Positions 42,320 through 51,667 of a stretch of 64,000 bases of DNA are shown here, in pieces. The position numbers were made by a program, and so were the translations under genes. Numbering within the stretch: the first letter of the stretch is position 1; every line of letters starts with the position of its first letter. Source of the DNA: Calditrichia bacterium (GTDB lineage: Bacteria > Calditrichota > Calditrichia > RBG-13-44-9 > J075); the NCBI GenBank assembly GCA_028284905.1, contig JANQQU010000035.1:1-64000 (forward strand), written 5' to 3'. The notes beneath the pieces were generated by a model. The model ran no database searches, was not told the origin of the DNA, and saw only the letters and a program-made list of their open reading frames with translations.

Positions 42320-42362
42320 AGATAACGTGCAGCTCCCGGATGATGGCAGCTGCATGTTATCT
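42320..42362 (+). terminator. terminator-like hairpin after upp
   Basis: AGATAACGTGCAGCT (42320-42334) pairs with AGCTGCATGTTATCT (42348-42362) with one G-T pair. No T-run follows, so it may protect the 3' end rather than terminate. Confidence 0.6.
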
Positions 42363-42552
42363 TAGAAACACCACTTCCTGAAAATTAATAAATCCGTTCA
42401 TTTACAGACACCTTTTGGGTTTTCACGTATCTAATAAATCATTATTAAACGATACCTTGTGAATATGTTACCTCGCTGTCCTGGCTCTTTTTTAACGGGT
42501 GCTTTGTCAGTGGAAATAATCGGCCTAGTCTTACGCTGAAAGGAAAAATAAC

Positions 42553-43251
42553 ATGGATAAAGTCGTGCTTGTTACCGGTGGGAATCGCGGCATTGGTTTG
42601 GAAATTTGCCGCCAGCTGGCAGAAAAAGGCGCTACTGTCGTCTTAACTGCCCGCGATGAAAGTAAGGGGGCAGCTGCCCGGGATACATTGGCTAAATCCG
42701 GTTTTACGGTGGCATTCCAAGCGCTGGATGTTGCTGACTCAGCCAGTATCAAAGCGTTGAAAACGCAGTTGGAAAATGAGTATGGCCGTTTGGATGTCCT
42801 GATCAATAATGCTGGTATTGGGGTCGGAAACAAAAAGGCGATGGATGCCGACTTTTCCGAAGTTAAAGAAATTATGGCGACTAATTTTTATGGCCCCTGG
42901 GAATTAACGATCGCGCTGCTCCCTTTATTACGAAAGAGCAACGATGCCCGAATCATCAATATGTCCAGCGGGATGGGCGCATTGGATAGTCTCCCGGCCG
43001 GCAGCTACGCAGGTTACCGTTTGTCGAAAACCTCCCTGAACGGATTGTCGATGATGCTGGCGGGAGAGTTGGAAAATGAGAATATTGCCGTCAATGCGAT
43101 GTGCCCCGGCTGGGTAAGAACCGACATGGGCGGGCAAGGCGCGCCGCGCTCCGTGCAGCAAGGTGCGGATACCGCCGTCTGGCTGGCGCTGGAAGCAAGC
43201 AGCAGCATCAGCGGCAAGTTTTACCGGGACCGCAAGGAAATTCCCTGGTGA
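42553..43251 (+). CDS. short-chain dehydrogenase/reductase, carbonyl reductase-like
   Basis: The 232-residue protein has the SDR cofactor loop TGGNRGIGLEI, NNAGIGVG, catalytic Ser in INMSSGMGAL and the Tyr-x3-Lys pair in YRLSK. NADPH preference is suggested by the RDESK-type loop after the second strand. Sequence style resembles eukaryotic-type carbonyl reductases of ketone and aldehyde substrates. AGGAAA precedes the ATG. It is followed by a repeat-filled spacer and a second, divergent SDR. Substrate unknown. Confidence 0.9.
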   Translation: MDKVVLVTGGNRGIGLEICRQLAEKGATVVLTARDESKGAAARDTLAKSGFTVAFQALDVADSASIKALKTQLENEYGRLDVLINNAGIGVGNKKAMDADFSEVKEIMATNFYGPWELTIALLPLLRKSNDARIINMSSGMGALDSLPAGSYAGYRLSKTSLNGLSMMLAGELENENIAVNAMCPGWVRTDMGGQGAPRSVQQGADTAVWLALEASSSISGKFYRDRKEIPW

Positions 43252-43274
43252 TGTAAAAGGTATAGTTTTTTCGG

Positions 43275-43466
43275 CCACGGATTTACACAGATATTCACTG
43301 ATGAAATAATTTTTAATGAAATAGATGAGAGCTGGAAGTCTAACAGAAATATCCAACGCCCAATTTTCAATTTAGAATGTCGAAGTATAATATTGTTGAT
43401 GTCCCAGGATTGTAAGGCTTTTCCTTCTACATTGGATATTTTAAATTGAGCATTGGACATTGAACT
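43275..43466. repeat. two repeat elements: CACGGATTTACACAG fragment and ATCCAATATTCAATTTCC copy 4
   Basis: 43275-43303 has CCACGGATTTACACAGATAT as in the 17570 element. 43350-43466 has ATATCCAACGCCCAATTTTC and AATTTAGAATGTCGAAG facing CTTCTACATTGGATATTTTA and GAGCATTGGACATTGAA. They fill the 43252-43534 spacer between the two SDR genes. Confidence 0.65.
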
Positions 43467-43534
43467 GTAATTCATTAAAAAGATGTCATTCTGGATTCTT
43501 ATCTATACATACACAAATAATTAAAGGAGTAATT

Positions 43535-44407
43535 ATGTCGAAGAAAATACTCATCACCGGCGCTAGTGGAGGTTTTGGAAAACTGATCAGCCACACTTTG
43601 TTGAAGGGCGGACATACCGTTATTGCCTCAATGCGTGGTATCGATGGAAAAAACAAGGCCAATGCCGAAGAGCTGAAAGCAGCCGGTGCCCATATCGTCG
43701 AAATTGATGTTACCGACGATGCCAGCGTGGACAGTGGTGTTGCGAAAGCCCGTGAAGCGGCCGGCGGGTTGGATGTAGTCATTAATAATGCCGGCGTTGG
43801 CGTTTTGGGTCTGCAGGAAAATTTTACCATCGCAGACTGGCAGCGCCTGTTCGATATTAATGTTTTTGGCATTCAACGGGTAAATCGCGCTGCTTTGCCG
43901 CAGATGCGTGCCGATAATAATGGCTTGATCATCTTTGTCTCCAGCATATTGGGAAGAATGACCATTCCCTTCTACGGCCCTTATAACGCTTCGAAATGGG
44001 CGGTTGAGGCAATGGCGGAAAACTACCGCACGGAGCTCTCCGGCTTTGGTGTCGATGTTTGTATCGTAGAGCCGGGCGGCTATCCTACTTCGTTTATGCA
44101 TGCCCTCATCCAACCTGGCGATAAAAGCCGTGATGAAAGTTATGGCCCGCTGGCAGGTGCACCGAAAATGATGTTCGAGAATTTTGAGGCAGCCCTGGCA
44201 GCCAATGAAGCACAGGATCCGCAAAATGTTGCTGATGCAATTCTTAACTTGGTCGATACGCCGGCTGGTTCCCGGGAATTCCGCACCGTTGTGGACAAAA
44301 TGGGAATGGGTGATCCGATTGAAGGATACAACAAACAGTTAGCGGGTATCACCGAAGCAGTTTATGGTAACTTTGGTATTGGTGATATGTTGAAATTGAA
44401 GGTATAA
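43535..44407 (+). CDS. short-chain dehydrogenase/reductase
   Basis: ATG 43535 (MSKKILITGASGGFGKLI) is chosen because AGGAG lies upstream and the Rossmann strand starts here; a longer frame is just the repeat. The 290-residue enzyme has TGASGGFGK, NNAGVGVLG, Ser in FVSSILGRM and YNASK. The long C-terminal region (~90 residues past the SDR core) is typical of the retinol/17-beta-HSD-like family. It should oxidise or reduce a hydroxyl/keto group with NAD(P). A bidirectional terminator follows. Substrate unknown. Confidence 0.9.
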   Translation: MSKKILITGASGGFGKLISHTLLKGGHTVIASMRGIDGKNKANAEELKAAGAHIVEIDVTDDASVDSGVAKAREAAGGLDVVINNAGVGVLGLQENFTIADWQRLFDINVFGIQRVNRAALPQMRADNNGLIIFVSSILGRMTIPFYGPYNASKWAVEAMAENYRTELSGFGVDVCIVEPGGYPTSFMHALIQPGDKSRDESYGPLAGAPKMMFENFEAALAANEAQDPQNVADAILNLVDTPAGSREFRTVVDKMGMGDPIEGYNKQLAGITEAVYGNFGIGDMLKLKV

Positions 44408-44418
44408 GTATAAAACAA

Positions 44419-44454
44419 AATAGCCAATCTGCAATTCGCAGATTGGCTATTTTT
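44419..44454. terminator. bidirectional intrinsic terminator
   Basis: AATAGCCAATCTGC (44419-44432) pairs perfectly with GCAGATTGGCTATT (44438-44451), loop AATTC, with T-rich tails on both strands. It separates the convergent SDR and lipoprotein genes. Confidence 0.95.
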
Positions 44455-44505
44455 CTCCACCCGAAAGAAACTGCATCAATAGATGCTTTCTCCCGTCCTT
44501 AACGT

Positions 44506-45186
44506 CTATTCAAAAATAAATATTTGCTGCTCTTTAAAGCCTTCTTCATCCGTGGCGTATATCTGCATACGGGAATAAATTAACTGTCCAACTTCCCGGG
44601 AGAGATAGATTTCATACTCCGCGGTATTCTCATCGATATTGCGGACAAAGGTCATTTCCTGCGGTACCCAGCGCCATAAATTGGATCCATAAACGACGGC
44701 GAGATACCAACCCCAGCAGTAAACGGAATCGATGTTTTCTACACCCTGGTAATCCCGAATAATCGCCCGGCTGTAGTGGGTCACGGAGTCCAGGGTGGCT
44801 TCCAGGACAATCGGCGCGCCATAAACCATCTTCTCATTAATCTCAGTGCCTTCCGGATAAATGATGACCTCTGTTTCCAGCGGATAATACTTGTCGGCCG
44901 TGATTGTTACATCGACCGGACGGCTCAGTCCTTCATCGACACCGGTAAAATAATTCAGGGAAAACAGGCCGTTATCGTTTGTGACTGCTGCCTGGCCTTC
45001 CAGGGTAACCAACGCTTCGCTGACGGGTTCATTGGTAAAAATATTCTGAATATTTCCGTTAACGGTAACGCTTTGAGCGACTGCTTCCGCTTCATAATTG
45101 TAATTGAGGAATTTTTCATTGTTACAGCTACTGAAAAGCATCAGGGTAAGAACTGACAGGAACAACAATAGAATCTTTTTTCTCAT
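44506..45186 (-). CDS. lipoprotein with a carboxypeptidase-regulatory-like domain
   Basis: ATG 45186 (MRKKILLLFL) is placed nine bases after GGAGGG; the in-frame GTG at 45195 is too close to it. A type II signal ends in the lipobox FSSC near residue 20. Residues ~40-125 form a beta-sandwich (VNGNIQNIFTNEPVSEALVTLEG, LFSLNYFTG, VDVTITADKYYPLE), as in carboxypeptidase-regulatory/CarboxypepD_reg domains that aid surface binding. The C-terminal half is a second beta-rich region of unknown type. Likely anchored in an outer or inner membrane; no partner is visible. It probably shares a transcript unit only with itself. Confidence 0.75.
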   Translation of the reverse strand: MRKKILLLFLSVLTLMLFSSCNNEKFLNYNYEAEAVAQSVTVNGNIQNIFTNEPVSEALVTLEGQAAVTNDNGLFSLNYFTGVDEGLSRPVDVTITADKYYPLETEVIIYPEGTEINEKMVYGAPIVLEATLDSVTHYSRAIIRDYQGVENIDSVYCWGWYLAVVYGSNLWRWVPQEMTFVRNIDENTAEYEIYLSREVGQLIYSRMQIYATDEEGFKEQQIFIFE

Positions 45187-45290
45187 ATAAATCACCCCTC
45201 CAGGCGTTAATTGTTATTCATCAATTTACGCAAAATTGTGGGCGCTTTAAATCCCCCGAATGGGGCAATTACAGCATCTTTTGGTGGTGA

Positions 45291-46475
45291 TTATTTACGC
45301 CAAATATGCCATGCGATTTGGAGCAGGGAGATACCGATGAACAAATATCCGCCAAAGAGGAGCAGAAAAGCATTGGCGATTGATGAGAGCTGTGGCCAAA
45401 GTCCGTAACCAAACAAAATGCCTTCTGTGAGTAGAAACCCGAGGAGATAACATATAGCGGCAATACCAAAACCGGCTTGGGTGACAATTTGCGGGAAAAG
45501 CGTAAGGATAAGATAGGGCGTCAGTATCCCCAGCATAATGAGGTGAATGTAACCAATAATTGTGAAGATTTTCGAAGCAAACACCCAGGTGGCAATTTCC
45601 GGGAAGCCGGATAATAGCTGGGTAACCAGCTTTAGAAATACCAGGACAAGTACAAAGCAGCTAATCCATTTTGCCCAGGCATTAAGGCTTAGAAAGTGTG
45701 CGCGTACATCTTTTGGGATGAGCAGCCAGCGCACTGCCAGCCAAATCTGGATGACCGCGCCAACAATGCCAGCGGCATACCAAATCCAGGATGGATTAAT
45801 CCACAACACCGAAAGCCCAAACGTTAACCAGGTAGAAGCAACCAATAGCCAGATCGTTTTCTGATCAAGCGGTAATGCTTTCCCCTGCGCTTCCCAGCGG
45901 CGCAACGCCCAGGCTGCCAATCCCCACATAAAAAAGCCATTGTAGAGAAAATGCAGATAGAAATAAACCGCATTATTATACCAATGTGTTGCTTGCAGAC
46001 CGTTTGCCCGCAAATAGCCAAGGAGATAGGCCCCCAGGCTGCTAATCACTAAAAAGAACAGCCCATGTCGTAAAAATGAACTGGAGATGCTTTTAACGGT
46101 TTTTAAGTCGCGATAAAACCAAACGGATAAGATGTAGGTGGTAACCACAAATAGCGTGGAAAAAGAAATGGAAATAGCGGCATATCCCTGGAATGGAAAA
46201 CTGAAGAGCATCCCCAGCAGGGAAAGTTGCATCCACCAGAACAACTGATAATAGCGTTTTCGTGCTTCCGCAGGAATAAATTCAATCACCAGCAATAAAT
46301 ACAAGCCGACAAATACCCAGCCGAGCAGGGCGATATGAGAATGGGTGTGCAGCATGAATTTATAATTGATGCCCGGCATCGGAGAAACAAAGAACCAGCG
46401 CAGCAGCAGGCCAAGGGCAAACGCTACCAGCAGCCATCCGAAAGTAATTTTCCGCAGCAGATTTTCCTGATACAT
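45291..46475 (-). CDS. polytopic membrane protein with conserved His, heme-copper oxidase/NnrS-like
   Basis: This 394-residue protein has about 12 hydrophobic helices. A His-rich motif (KFMLHTHSHIALLGWVF) sits near residue 45, another His in YFYLHFLYNGFFMWG near 175, and a late His in IGYIHLIMLGILTP. These positions, at helix centres, suggest heme or metal ligands, as in heme-copper oxidase subunit I or NnrS proteins. The Tyr/Lys residues of a full oxidase are not clear, so catalysis is doubtful. It is 11 bases from the DinB gene on the same strand, with AGGACAGG before the ATG. Function unresolved. Confidence 0.65.
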   Translation of the reverse strand: MYQENLLRKITFGWLLVAFALGLLLRWFFVSPMPGINYKFMLHTHSHIALLGWVFVGLYLLLVIEFIPAEARKRYYQLFWWMQLSLLGMLFSFPFQGYAAISISFSTLFVVTTYILSVWFYRDLKTVKSISSSFLRHGLFFLVISSLGAYLLGYLRANGLQATHWYNNAVYFYLHFLYNGFFMWGLAAWALRRWEAQGKALPLDQKTIWLLVASTWLTFGLSVLWINPSWIWYAAGIVGAVIQIWLAVRWLLIPKDVRAHFLSLNAWAKWISCFVLVLVFLKLVTQLLSGFPEIATWVFASKIFTIIGYIHLIMLGILTPYLILTLFPQIVTQAGFGIAAICYLLGFLLTEGILFGYGLWPQLSSIANAFLLLFGGYLFIGISLLQIAWHIWRK

Positions 46476-46486
46476 TTTACCTGTCC

Positions 46487-46942
46487 TTAACGGGCGAATG
46501 CGACGTAATCGGTAACGGCAGGAGTGCTGCCATTTTCTCGTAACAGCGAAGCGATTTGGCCCCGATGATAGCCACCGTGAATAATAACATGGCTGAGTAT
46601 ATCCGCCGCAACGGTTTGATAGCTTTTGCCGGCAGTGTTTTTATAATGAACGACGCGCTCAAGGCTTTCCGGGCTGGCTGAATTCAAAAAGCCTTCCCAG
46701 CCGAAAAAAAGTTCTTCCAGCAAAGCGGGGCATTCGGAAAGGGTAAAATCCGGCCAAACCGGATACAGCGTCCAGTCTTCATCGTTTATTCTCGCCAGCC
46801 AAATCTGTTGGGCAGCAATGATATGGGTAAATAATGATCTGCCCTTTTCCAGGGAAACTGCTGCATTCTGCAAAGATGTCAGCGCTCTTTGATTTGCCCA
46901 AAGATCATACTGATATTGTTTCAGAAAATAGGATGGATGCAT
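46487..46942 (-). CDS. DinB-family protein
   Basis: The 151-residue protein has the DinB four-helix pattern: YQYDLWANQRALTSL near residue 12, a His in SLFTHIIAAQQIWLARI near 40, and the second and third His in DILSHVIIHGGYHRGQIASLL. The three His residues bind a divalent metal. DinB proteins include thiol transferases using bacillithiol or mycothiol, and many of unknown role. It is immediately upstream of the membrane His protein. AAGGA precedes the ATG. Confidence 0.9.
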   Translation of the reverse strand: MHPSYFLKQYQYDLWANQRALTSLQNAAVSLEKGRSLFTHIIAAQQIWLARINDEDWTLYPVWPDFTLSECPALLEELFFGWEGFLNSASPESLERVVHYKNTAGKSYQTVAADILSHVIIHGGYHRGQIASLLRENGSTPAVTDYVAFAR

Positions 46943-47045
46943 GAGATTCCTTCTCTTGTAAAATTTGTCGACAAAAAATAAATATCTGGAAAAATGGCTG
47001 CCGAAATAAAGGGATATCTGAAAAGATGCTTTTGGCTGATATGGT

Positions 47046-49634
47046 TTATAGCTTCAGTGATTCGTCCAGCGCTTTATGGCTGACACTGCCGGAAGCTTTT
47101 CTTTTGGATATCTTTACCACGACAATCGTCATATCATCGTGCTGCTGGGCCCGCCCGGCAAATTGCTTGACATCTTTAAAAATTCCCTGCATCACACCAT
47201 CGGCGGAGCTGCCGGCATTTCTTTCAATCGCCTGTTCAAAGCGGGTTTCTCCGTATTCCTGCCGGTTTTTATCCATGGCTTCCGTAAATCCATCGGTATA
47301 AAAAACAAAGAGGTCGTCCGGGCGCAGCGGAATGGTTACTTCCTGGATCATATGACCAAACTGCTCCCCTTTTTCCATGCCGAGGGCCAGCCCACGGGGA
47401 TTAATCATATCCATCTTCTTTTCCTGGGAACGATGCATGACGACCGGATTATGCCCGGCGCGGGCCATGGTCAGTGTGCCCTTCTCCATATCGAAAATGC
47501 CATATACCATACTGATAAATACCCCGCGCTTCACGTTGTCATAAAACAACTTATTGAGCTGGGTCAGAACGTTTGCCGGGGAGGCATCTGCGTCTGCCAG
47601 CGCGCGCCAGAAGCCTTTCGTGAGGGTCATATAGAATGCAGCCTGCGTGCCTTTGCCGGAAACATCCCCGACGACAATGCCGAGGCGCTTATCATCAAGT
47701 TCCACAAAGTCGTAATAATCTCCCCCAACTTCCAGCGCGGGAATACACTGAGCAGCGATATCCAGGTCGATAAAGTCCGGGTTCTTCGCTGGCAGGAAAC
47801 TCATTTGCACTCGATGAGCAATTTCCAGCTCCCGCTGCAAGCGTTGCCGCTCACTGATATTTTTTGCAAATGCCGGAATAATCCGCCGAAAATCGGAGAT
47901 GCGGTCCCGGGTCAGTAATGTCGCACTGCCATAGGCAATTGCCGCCAGCCAAAAAGCAACGGTTAAAATGCCACTCACCAGTGCGCCACTATTGCCCATG
48001 ACGAATAGAGAGCCAACCGGTTCGACAGACATTGCGGTAAACATTGCCCAAAAAGCGGTGAGAATATCAAAACGGTAGAATGCCCAGACACTAAACATCA
48101 TCGTCAGGGTATTTACGGTAAGCCCCAGCCAAATCGGTTCTATGGCATTGTCGTAAAGAATAACCAGGGCAAAGGCCGGAATAATTAAGAGAATAAATCG
48201 GAAATTGATACGCTTCCGTAAAACCGAGAGTAACAGCACCATAAAAGTGGCAACAGAGAAAAGGGAGGAAAAGCCGTGTAATCCCAGGAAGTGCCCGAAG
48301 GTGCTAAAGGAATTAATGTACTCCAGCGCCCGCTGGTCTTCCGGAATATTGATTAATGGAATGTACTGATTGATCAGGTAGAGAACCGTGCCATTAACCG
48401 CCACTGCGAGAATCCCAATTCCGATCCCGCGAATAATGCCTTTACCAATCCGGGAATGCAGCCAATAACCATTGCGGATGAGATCGAGGGTGATAAACTT
48501 CCTGGGCCAAACTTCCCGGCCGATCGATTCTCCCACTGCCCAGATAAAGATAAATATTCCCCCGTTAATCAACGGCGCGAGAATCATCGGGATCAGGATA
48601 ATCAACCCCATATTTTGATCCCATAAGGTCTGGTAAAAGTAGAGAATGAAGAGAATCGTAACAATCGTGCCGATTGAGAGCGCTAATTGGAAGCTCACTT
48701 CGTAAGAGCGCCAGCGCTGAAAGGCCATTACGATGGTAATGATGCCAAGCAGAATGTACATCAGCGCGCCGAGAATTTGAATAATCGTGTTTTGCCGGCC
48801 GTCGCTCTCAAAGGTTTTCGGGATGATATACTTGGATTCAAAGGCGGAAATTTCATCACCGGCGACGGTAACGCTAATGTCTATGCTATCGCCACTGCTG
48901 GCATCAAAAGTGCGCCAGAAGAATTCGTAGTCGGTACGATCGGAGCGAGTGACTTGCCGGCCATCCCGGTAACTCCAGCCAGCACCGGGACTGTAATGAA
49001 GTGTAATGTTGTTATCTTCTTCTTTGCCCTCTGAAATTTCTTCAGTGATTTCTTCAGTGGGACCGAGATTCAATTCGCGCAGCGGTGTTGTTTGGATGCT
49101 GTTATAGGGGGTATAGGTTCTGAGAAATTCACCCGCGACTTCCCGGGCAGTTGCTAATGCGAGGCGTTGTGTGTTGAGAGAATCCCCAACCGGCCAGCTG
49201 AATTTCAGGAGGTTGCCACGGATGTCCATATCCCAGCGTGGAGGTTTTGTGTCGCCAAGTGCGTGGCGGCGATTCGGTGGATTATTCGGAACATTGTCCG
49301 GAGGCACTTCCGCGTCGTCCCGATGCCAGCTCAGTTGCCAATAGTAGCCCGGTACATCTTCGCGCAGGGCTTGATTGCTGGCGGGTAATCCCTTTTCTGA
49401 TTGTAATTGCCGGATAAGGGAACGATTGCGGCGCATGCGGGCGGTAGCATACATGTTCTCGATATCGAGATTGAATTTGTCTGCCAATTCGTAGGCGCGA
49501 TCCACTATTTCCGAGCGATCGAGCTTAAGATTTACCGCCGCCATTGGCTGCATATCATTGTAAAAATAGCGGATGGTGACAACACTGAGGAAAATAATAC
49601 CAGCGTAAAAAAGAAGAAACTTGCCATGTCTCAT
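47046..49634 (-). CDS. membrane-anchored SpoIIE/RsbU-type PP2C phosphatase
   Basis: The 862-residue protein has a membrane helix near the start, an extracytoplasmic region to ~280, about eight further membrane segments (~285-590), then a cytoplasmic PP2C-SpoIIE domain. In the last part RELEIAHRVQMSFLPAKNPD is the coiled linker, and GGDYYDF, VVGDVSGKGTQAAF and FYTDGFTEAMD hold the metal-binding Asp residues. The middle includes IAVGESIGREVWPRK-like helices that look CPBP-like but lack the protease Glu-Glu pair in a clear form. It probably dephosphorylates an anti-anti-sigma factor in a stress pathway in response to an outer signal. Partners are not nearby. Confidence 0.88.
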   Translation of the reverse strand: MRHGKFLLFYAGIIFLSVVTIRYFYNDMQPMAAVNLKLDRSEIVDRAYELADKFNLDIENMYATARMRRNRSLIRQLQSEKGLPASNQALREDVPGYYWQLSWHRDDAEVPPDNVPNNPPNRRHALGDTKPPRWDMDIRGNLLKFSWPVGDSLNTQRLALATAREVAGEFLRTYTPYNSIQTTPLRELNLGPTEEITEEISEGKEEDNNITLHYSPGAGWSYRDGRQVTRSDRTDYEFFWRTFDASSGDSIDISVTVAGDEISAFESKYIIPKTFESDGRQNTIIQILGALMYILLGIITIVMAFQRWRSYEVSFQLALSIGTIVTILFILYFYQTLWDQNMGLIILIPMILAPLINGGIFIFIWAVGESIGREVWPRKFITLDLIRNGYWLHSRIGKGIIRGIGIGILAVAVNGTVLYLINQYIPLINIPEDQRALEYINSFSTFGHFLGLHGFSSLFSVATFMVLLLSVLRKRINFRFILLIIPAFALVILYDNAIEPIWLGLTVNTLTMMFSVWAFYRFDILTAFWAMFTAMSVEPVGSLFVMGNSGALVSGILTVAFWLAAIAYGSATLLTRDRISDFRRIIPAFAKNISERQRLQRELEIAHRVQMSFLPAKNPDFIDLDIAAQCIPALEVGGDYYDFVELDDKRLGIVVGDVSGKGTQAAFYMTLTKGFWRALADADASPANVLTQLNKLFYDNVKRGVFISMVYGIFDMEKGTLTMARAGHNPVVMHRSQEKKMDMINPRGLALGMEKGEQFGHMIQEVTIPLRPDDLFVFYTDGFTEAMDKNRQEYGETRFEQAIERNAGSSADGVMQGIFKDVKQFAGRAQQHDDMTIVVVKISKRKASGSVSHKALDESLKL

Positions 49635-49740
49635 ACTGGATGCCTCTGAATTTTGCGCAAACTTTCAATCCATACATTTCCCGAAACAATTATAATACGA
49701 TGCCCGGCAATTTATCGCAATACAGAAAACCAGGAATTAA

Positions 49741-49802
49741 AATTCCGCATTCCGAATTCCGAATTCCGCATTCCGAATTCCGCATTCGAAACTCCGCATT
49801 CC
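49741..49802. repeat. AATTCCGAATTCCGCATTCC array
   Basis: The words AATTCCGCATTCCGAATTCCG and GCATTCGAAACTCCGCATTC alternate across the spacer 49635-49839, quoted here only in part. The same words occur inside the hybrid sensor gene at 8595-8741, suggesting one mobile repeat family. Confidence 0.65.
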
Positions 49803-49839
49803 AATAAACTACCCGTTTACGGCGGAAATATTCACGATC

Positions 49840-50748
49840 TTATTCATCACGGCGATTTTGCTGCAGCTCGGCAACCGCTTCCCGCAGTGCTTTCAATTCC
49901 TGTTGAATATCCTGCCAGGCCTGCACCTGTTCCTGGGTCATCGCCTGATGAAGCTGGGTGACCTTGTCGTTTAGTTCTGCCACCATGCTTTCCACTTTGT
50001 AAGTATTGTCTGCAGTCATTTCATCAACAAAAATAGCATTGGCAAGGGATAAACCAAGGATCCCCCCGATGAGTACTGCAGCAATAAAGTAGAGGCGAAT
50101 CAGCACAACGGTAGAGCTCGGGAAACCCCGTTCTGCAAATTGATCGGGAATTTCGAACCAGCCTTCCAGGGTAAACACTTTGAAAAGTGTGTAAGAGGAA
50201 ATCAGGGGGTTGCCGAAATATTCCGGTGCTGCTTTCCCGAATAACATTGTGGCACCGGCAGCAAAAGCGAGGATGAGGATAAAAAGAATAACGAAAATAC
50301 CAATCGATGCTTTCAGGGCGCGAATGAGGCCGGCATAGATATGCTCGGTATTCGGAATGAAGCGGAGGATGCGGAAAAAGCGCACCAGTCTTCCCAGCCG
50401 TAAAAGGAGGAAAACTGTGAATGCCCGGGATTCAAAGAATGGAACCATCAATGATGGCAGGCTGAGAATGATAATGACAAAGTCGATTTGATTCCAGCGG
50501 CTTTGCCAGAAGGTGCGGAAATTTGTTGTGAAAATTTTTAGGCCGACTTCAATAATGAAGTAAATGATGCAGACGAAATCTATCCAGAAAAGTGCACCAC
50601 GGGTATAGCTGTGAATCGTTGGGAACTCATCCAGAATTAATACCAAAGTGCTGATGAAAATTAGCACAATAACTGTAATTTCATTAATCCAGAAACGGAC
50701 CAGGGCGTTTTCGCCCAGCCGTGTGCGAAATGTAGACTGCTCGGACAT
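49840..50748 (-). CDS. voltage-gated sodium channel-like protein (NaChBac type)
   Basis: Start 50748 (MSEQSTFRTRLGENAL) is preferred to an upstream TTG. The 302-residue protein has six membrane helices: S1 ITVIVLIFISTLVLIL, S2 and S3, an S4 with Arg at every third position in RLGRLVRFFRILRFIP, a pore region with TLEGW and a final S6. A C-terminal coiled coil (~260-300) probably holds the tetramer. The TLEGW filter resembles the TLESW of NaChBac, which selects Na+. It may drive motility or pH response. It is a single gene. The ribosome-binding site is weak. Confidence 0.88.
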   Translation of the reverse strand: MSEQSTFRTRLGENALVRFWINEITVIVLIFISTLVLILDEFPTIHSYTRGALFWIDFVCIIYFIIEVGLKIFTTNFRTFWQSRWNQIDFVIIILSLPSLMVPFFESRAFTVFLLLRLGRLVRFFRILRFIPNTEHIYAGLIRALKASIGIFVILFILILAFAAGATMLFGKAAPEYFGNPLISSYTLFKVFTLEGWFEIPDQFAERGFPSSTVVLIRLYFIAAVLIGGILGLSLANAIFVDEMTADNTYKVESMVAELNDKVTQLHQAMTQEQVQAWQDIQQELKALREAVAELQQNRRDE

Positions 50749-50923
50749 AGGGACCAGGTATTTTGGAATTGAATCGAATTTTTCAGATTTTCTGCCCTTA
50801 TAATAGAACAAAAAGCCTGAAAATTGTTATATAGAAAGATTATACATTCGTTTTCCCTTTTTTTCAACTTTATATTTCTAAACGTTTTATTCGAAGAATC
50901 AAGAGAACAATGGTAGATTGCCA

Positions 50924-51667
50924 ATGCCGGAAAACACCCCAGATATCCCAACGATTACTTTTGCCGCCGATTTGCCCGAATATATTCCCGGCTTAAGTTT
51001 TTTCTACAAAATGAGCCGGGTAGAGCGGTTTGCCATCGCGGACGATTTGCGATTTTATGGCAAAGGTACCCTCAACCGGGCGCGTATAAAAGCAGCCGAT
51101 GGTTTGCAATGGCTCACGGTGCCGCTGATGCGGAAAGGGAAAGGGCCGCAGTTCATTAAAGATTTACGAATCGACAACACCCGCCAATGGGGGCAAAAAC
51201 ACTGGAAAACGCTGCGGGTTAATTACAGCTACAGTCCTTACTTCGAGTATTACATCGATTATTTTGAAAAAATATACCAGAAAGAATGGATTTTTTTACT
51301 CGACCTGAATATGGTGATCATCGATCTGGTTCGGAAAGCATTGGGGATCGAATACCCATTGTTTTTTACATCTGCGGAAGAACTGCGGGAAGGGGCGACG
51401 GAGAAGATTGTTGATTTGGCCTTAAAAACCGATGCCGGGCGCTATATGGCAGACCCGGCACATCGGCAATTTCTAAATGAAAAAATGTTTATCGATAATA
51501 AAATCGAACTACTCTTTTCCGATTTTCAAGCGCGAACCTATCGCCAGCAATTTGGTCGCTTTGCAGCAGACCTCAGTATCATCGATTTACTCTTTAACGA
51601 AGGTCCTGAGGCCAAATGGATACTGCTGGCGCAGCAGAAAAGCGCTGCCGGCTCGGGCGAAGATTAG
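50924..51667 (+). CDS. WbqC-family protein
   Basis: ATG 50924 is used; an in-frame TTG two codons earlier is possible. The 247-residue protein has the WbqC pattern: ITFAADLPEYIPGLSFF with YKM, RVERFAIADDLRF, the N-R-x-I/K-I pattern in TLNRARIKAADG, then WLTVPLMRKGKG and SYSPYFEYYIDYFEKIY. WbqC proteins are found in polysaccharide and sugar-amine biosynthesis loci, but their reaction is not firmly set. Its stop overlaps the stop of the convergent YugP gene by three bases. Confidence 0.85.
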   Translation: MPENTPDIPTITFAADLPEYIPGLSFFYKMSRVERFAIADDLRFYGKGTLNRARIKAADGLQWLTVPLMRKGKGPQFIKDLRIDNTRQWGQKHWKTLRVNYSYSPYFEYYIDYFEKIYQKEWIFLLDLNMVIIDLVRKALGIEYPLFFTSAEELREGATEKIVDLALKTDAGRYMADPAHRQFLNEKMFIDNKIELLFSDFQARTYRQQFGRFAADLSIIDLLFNEGPEAKWILLAQQKSAAGSGED

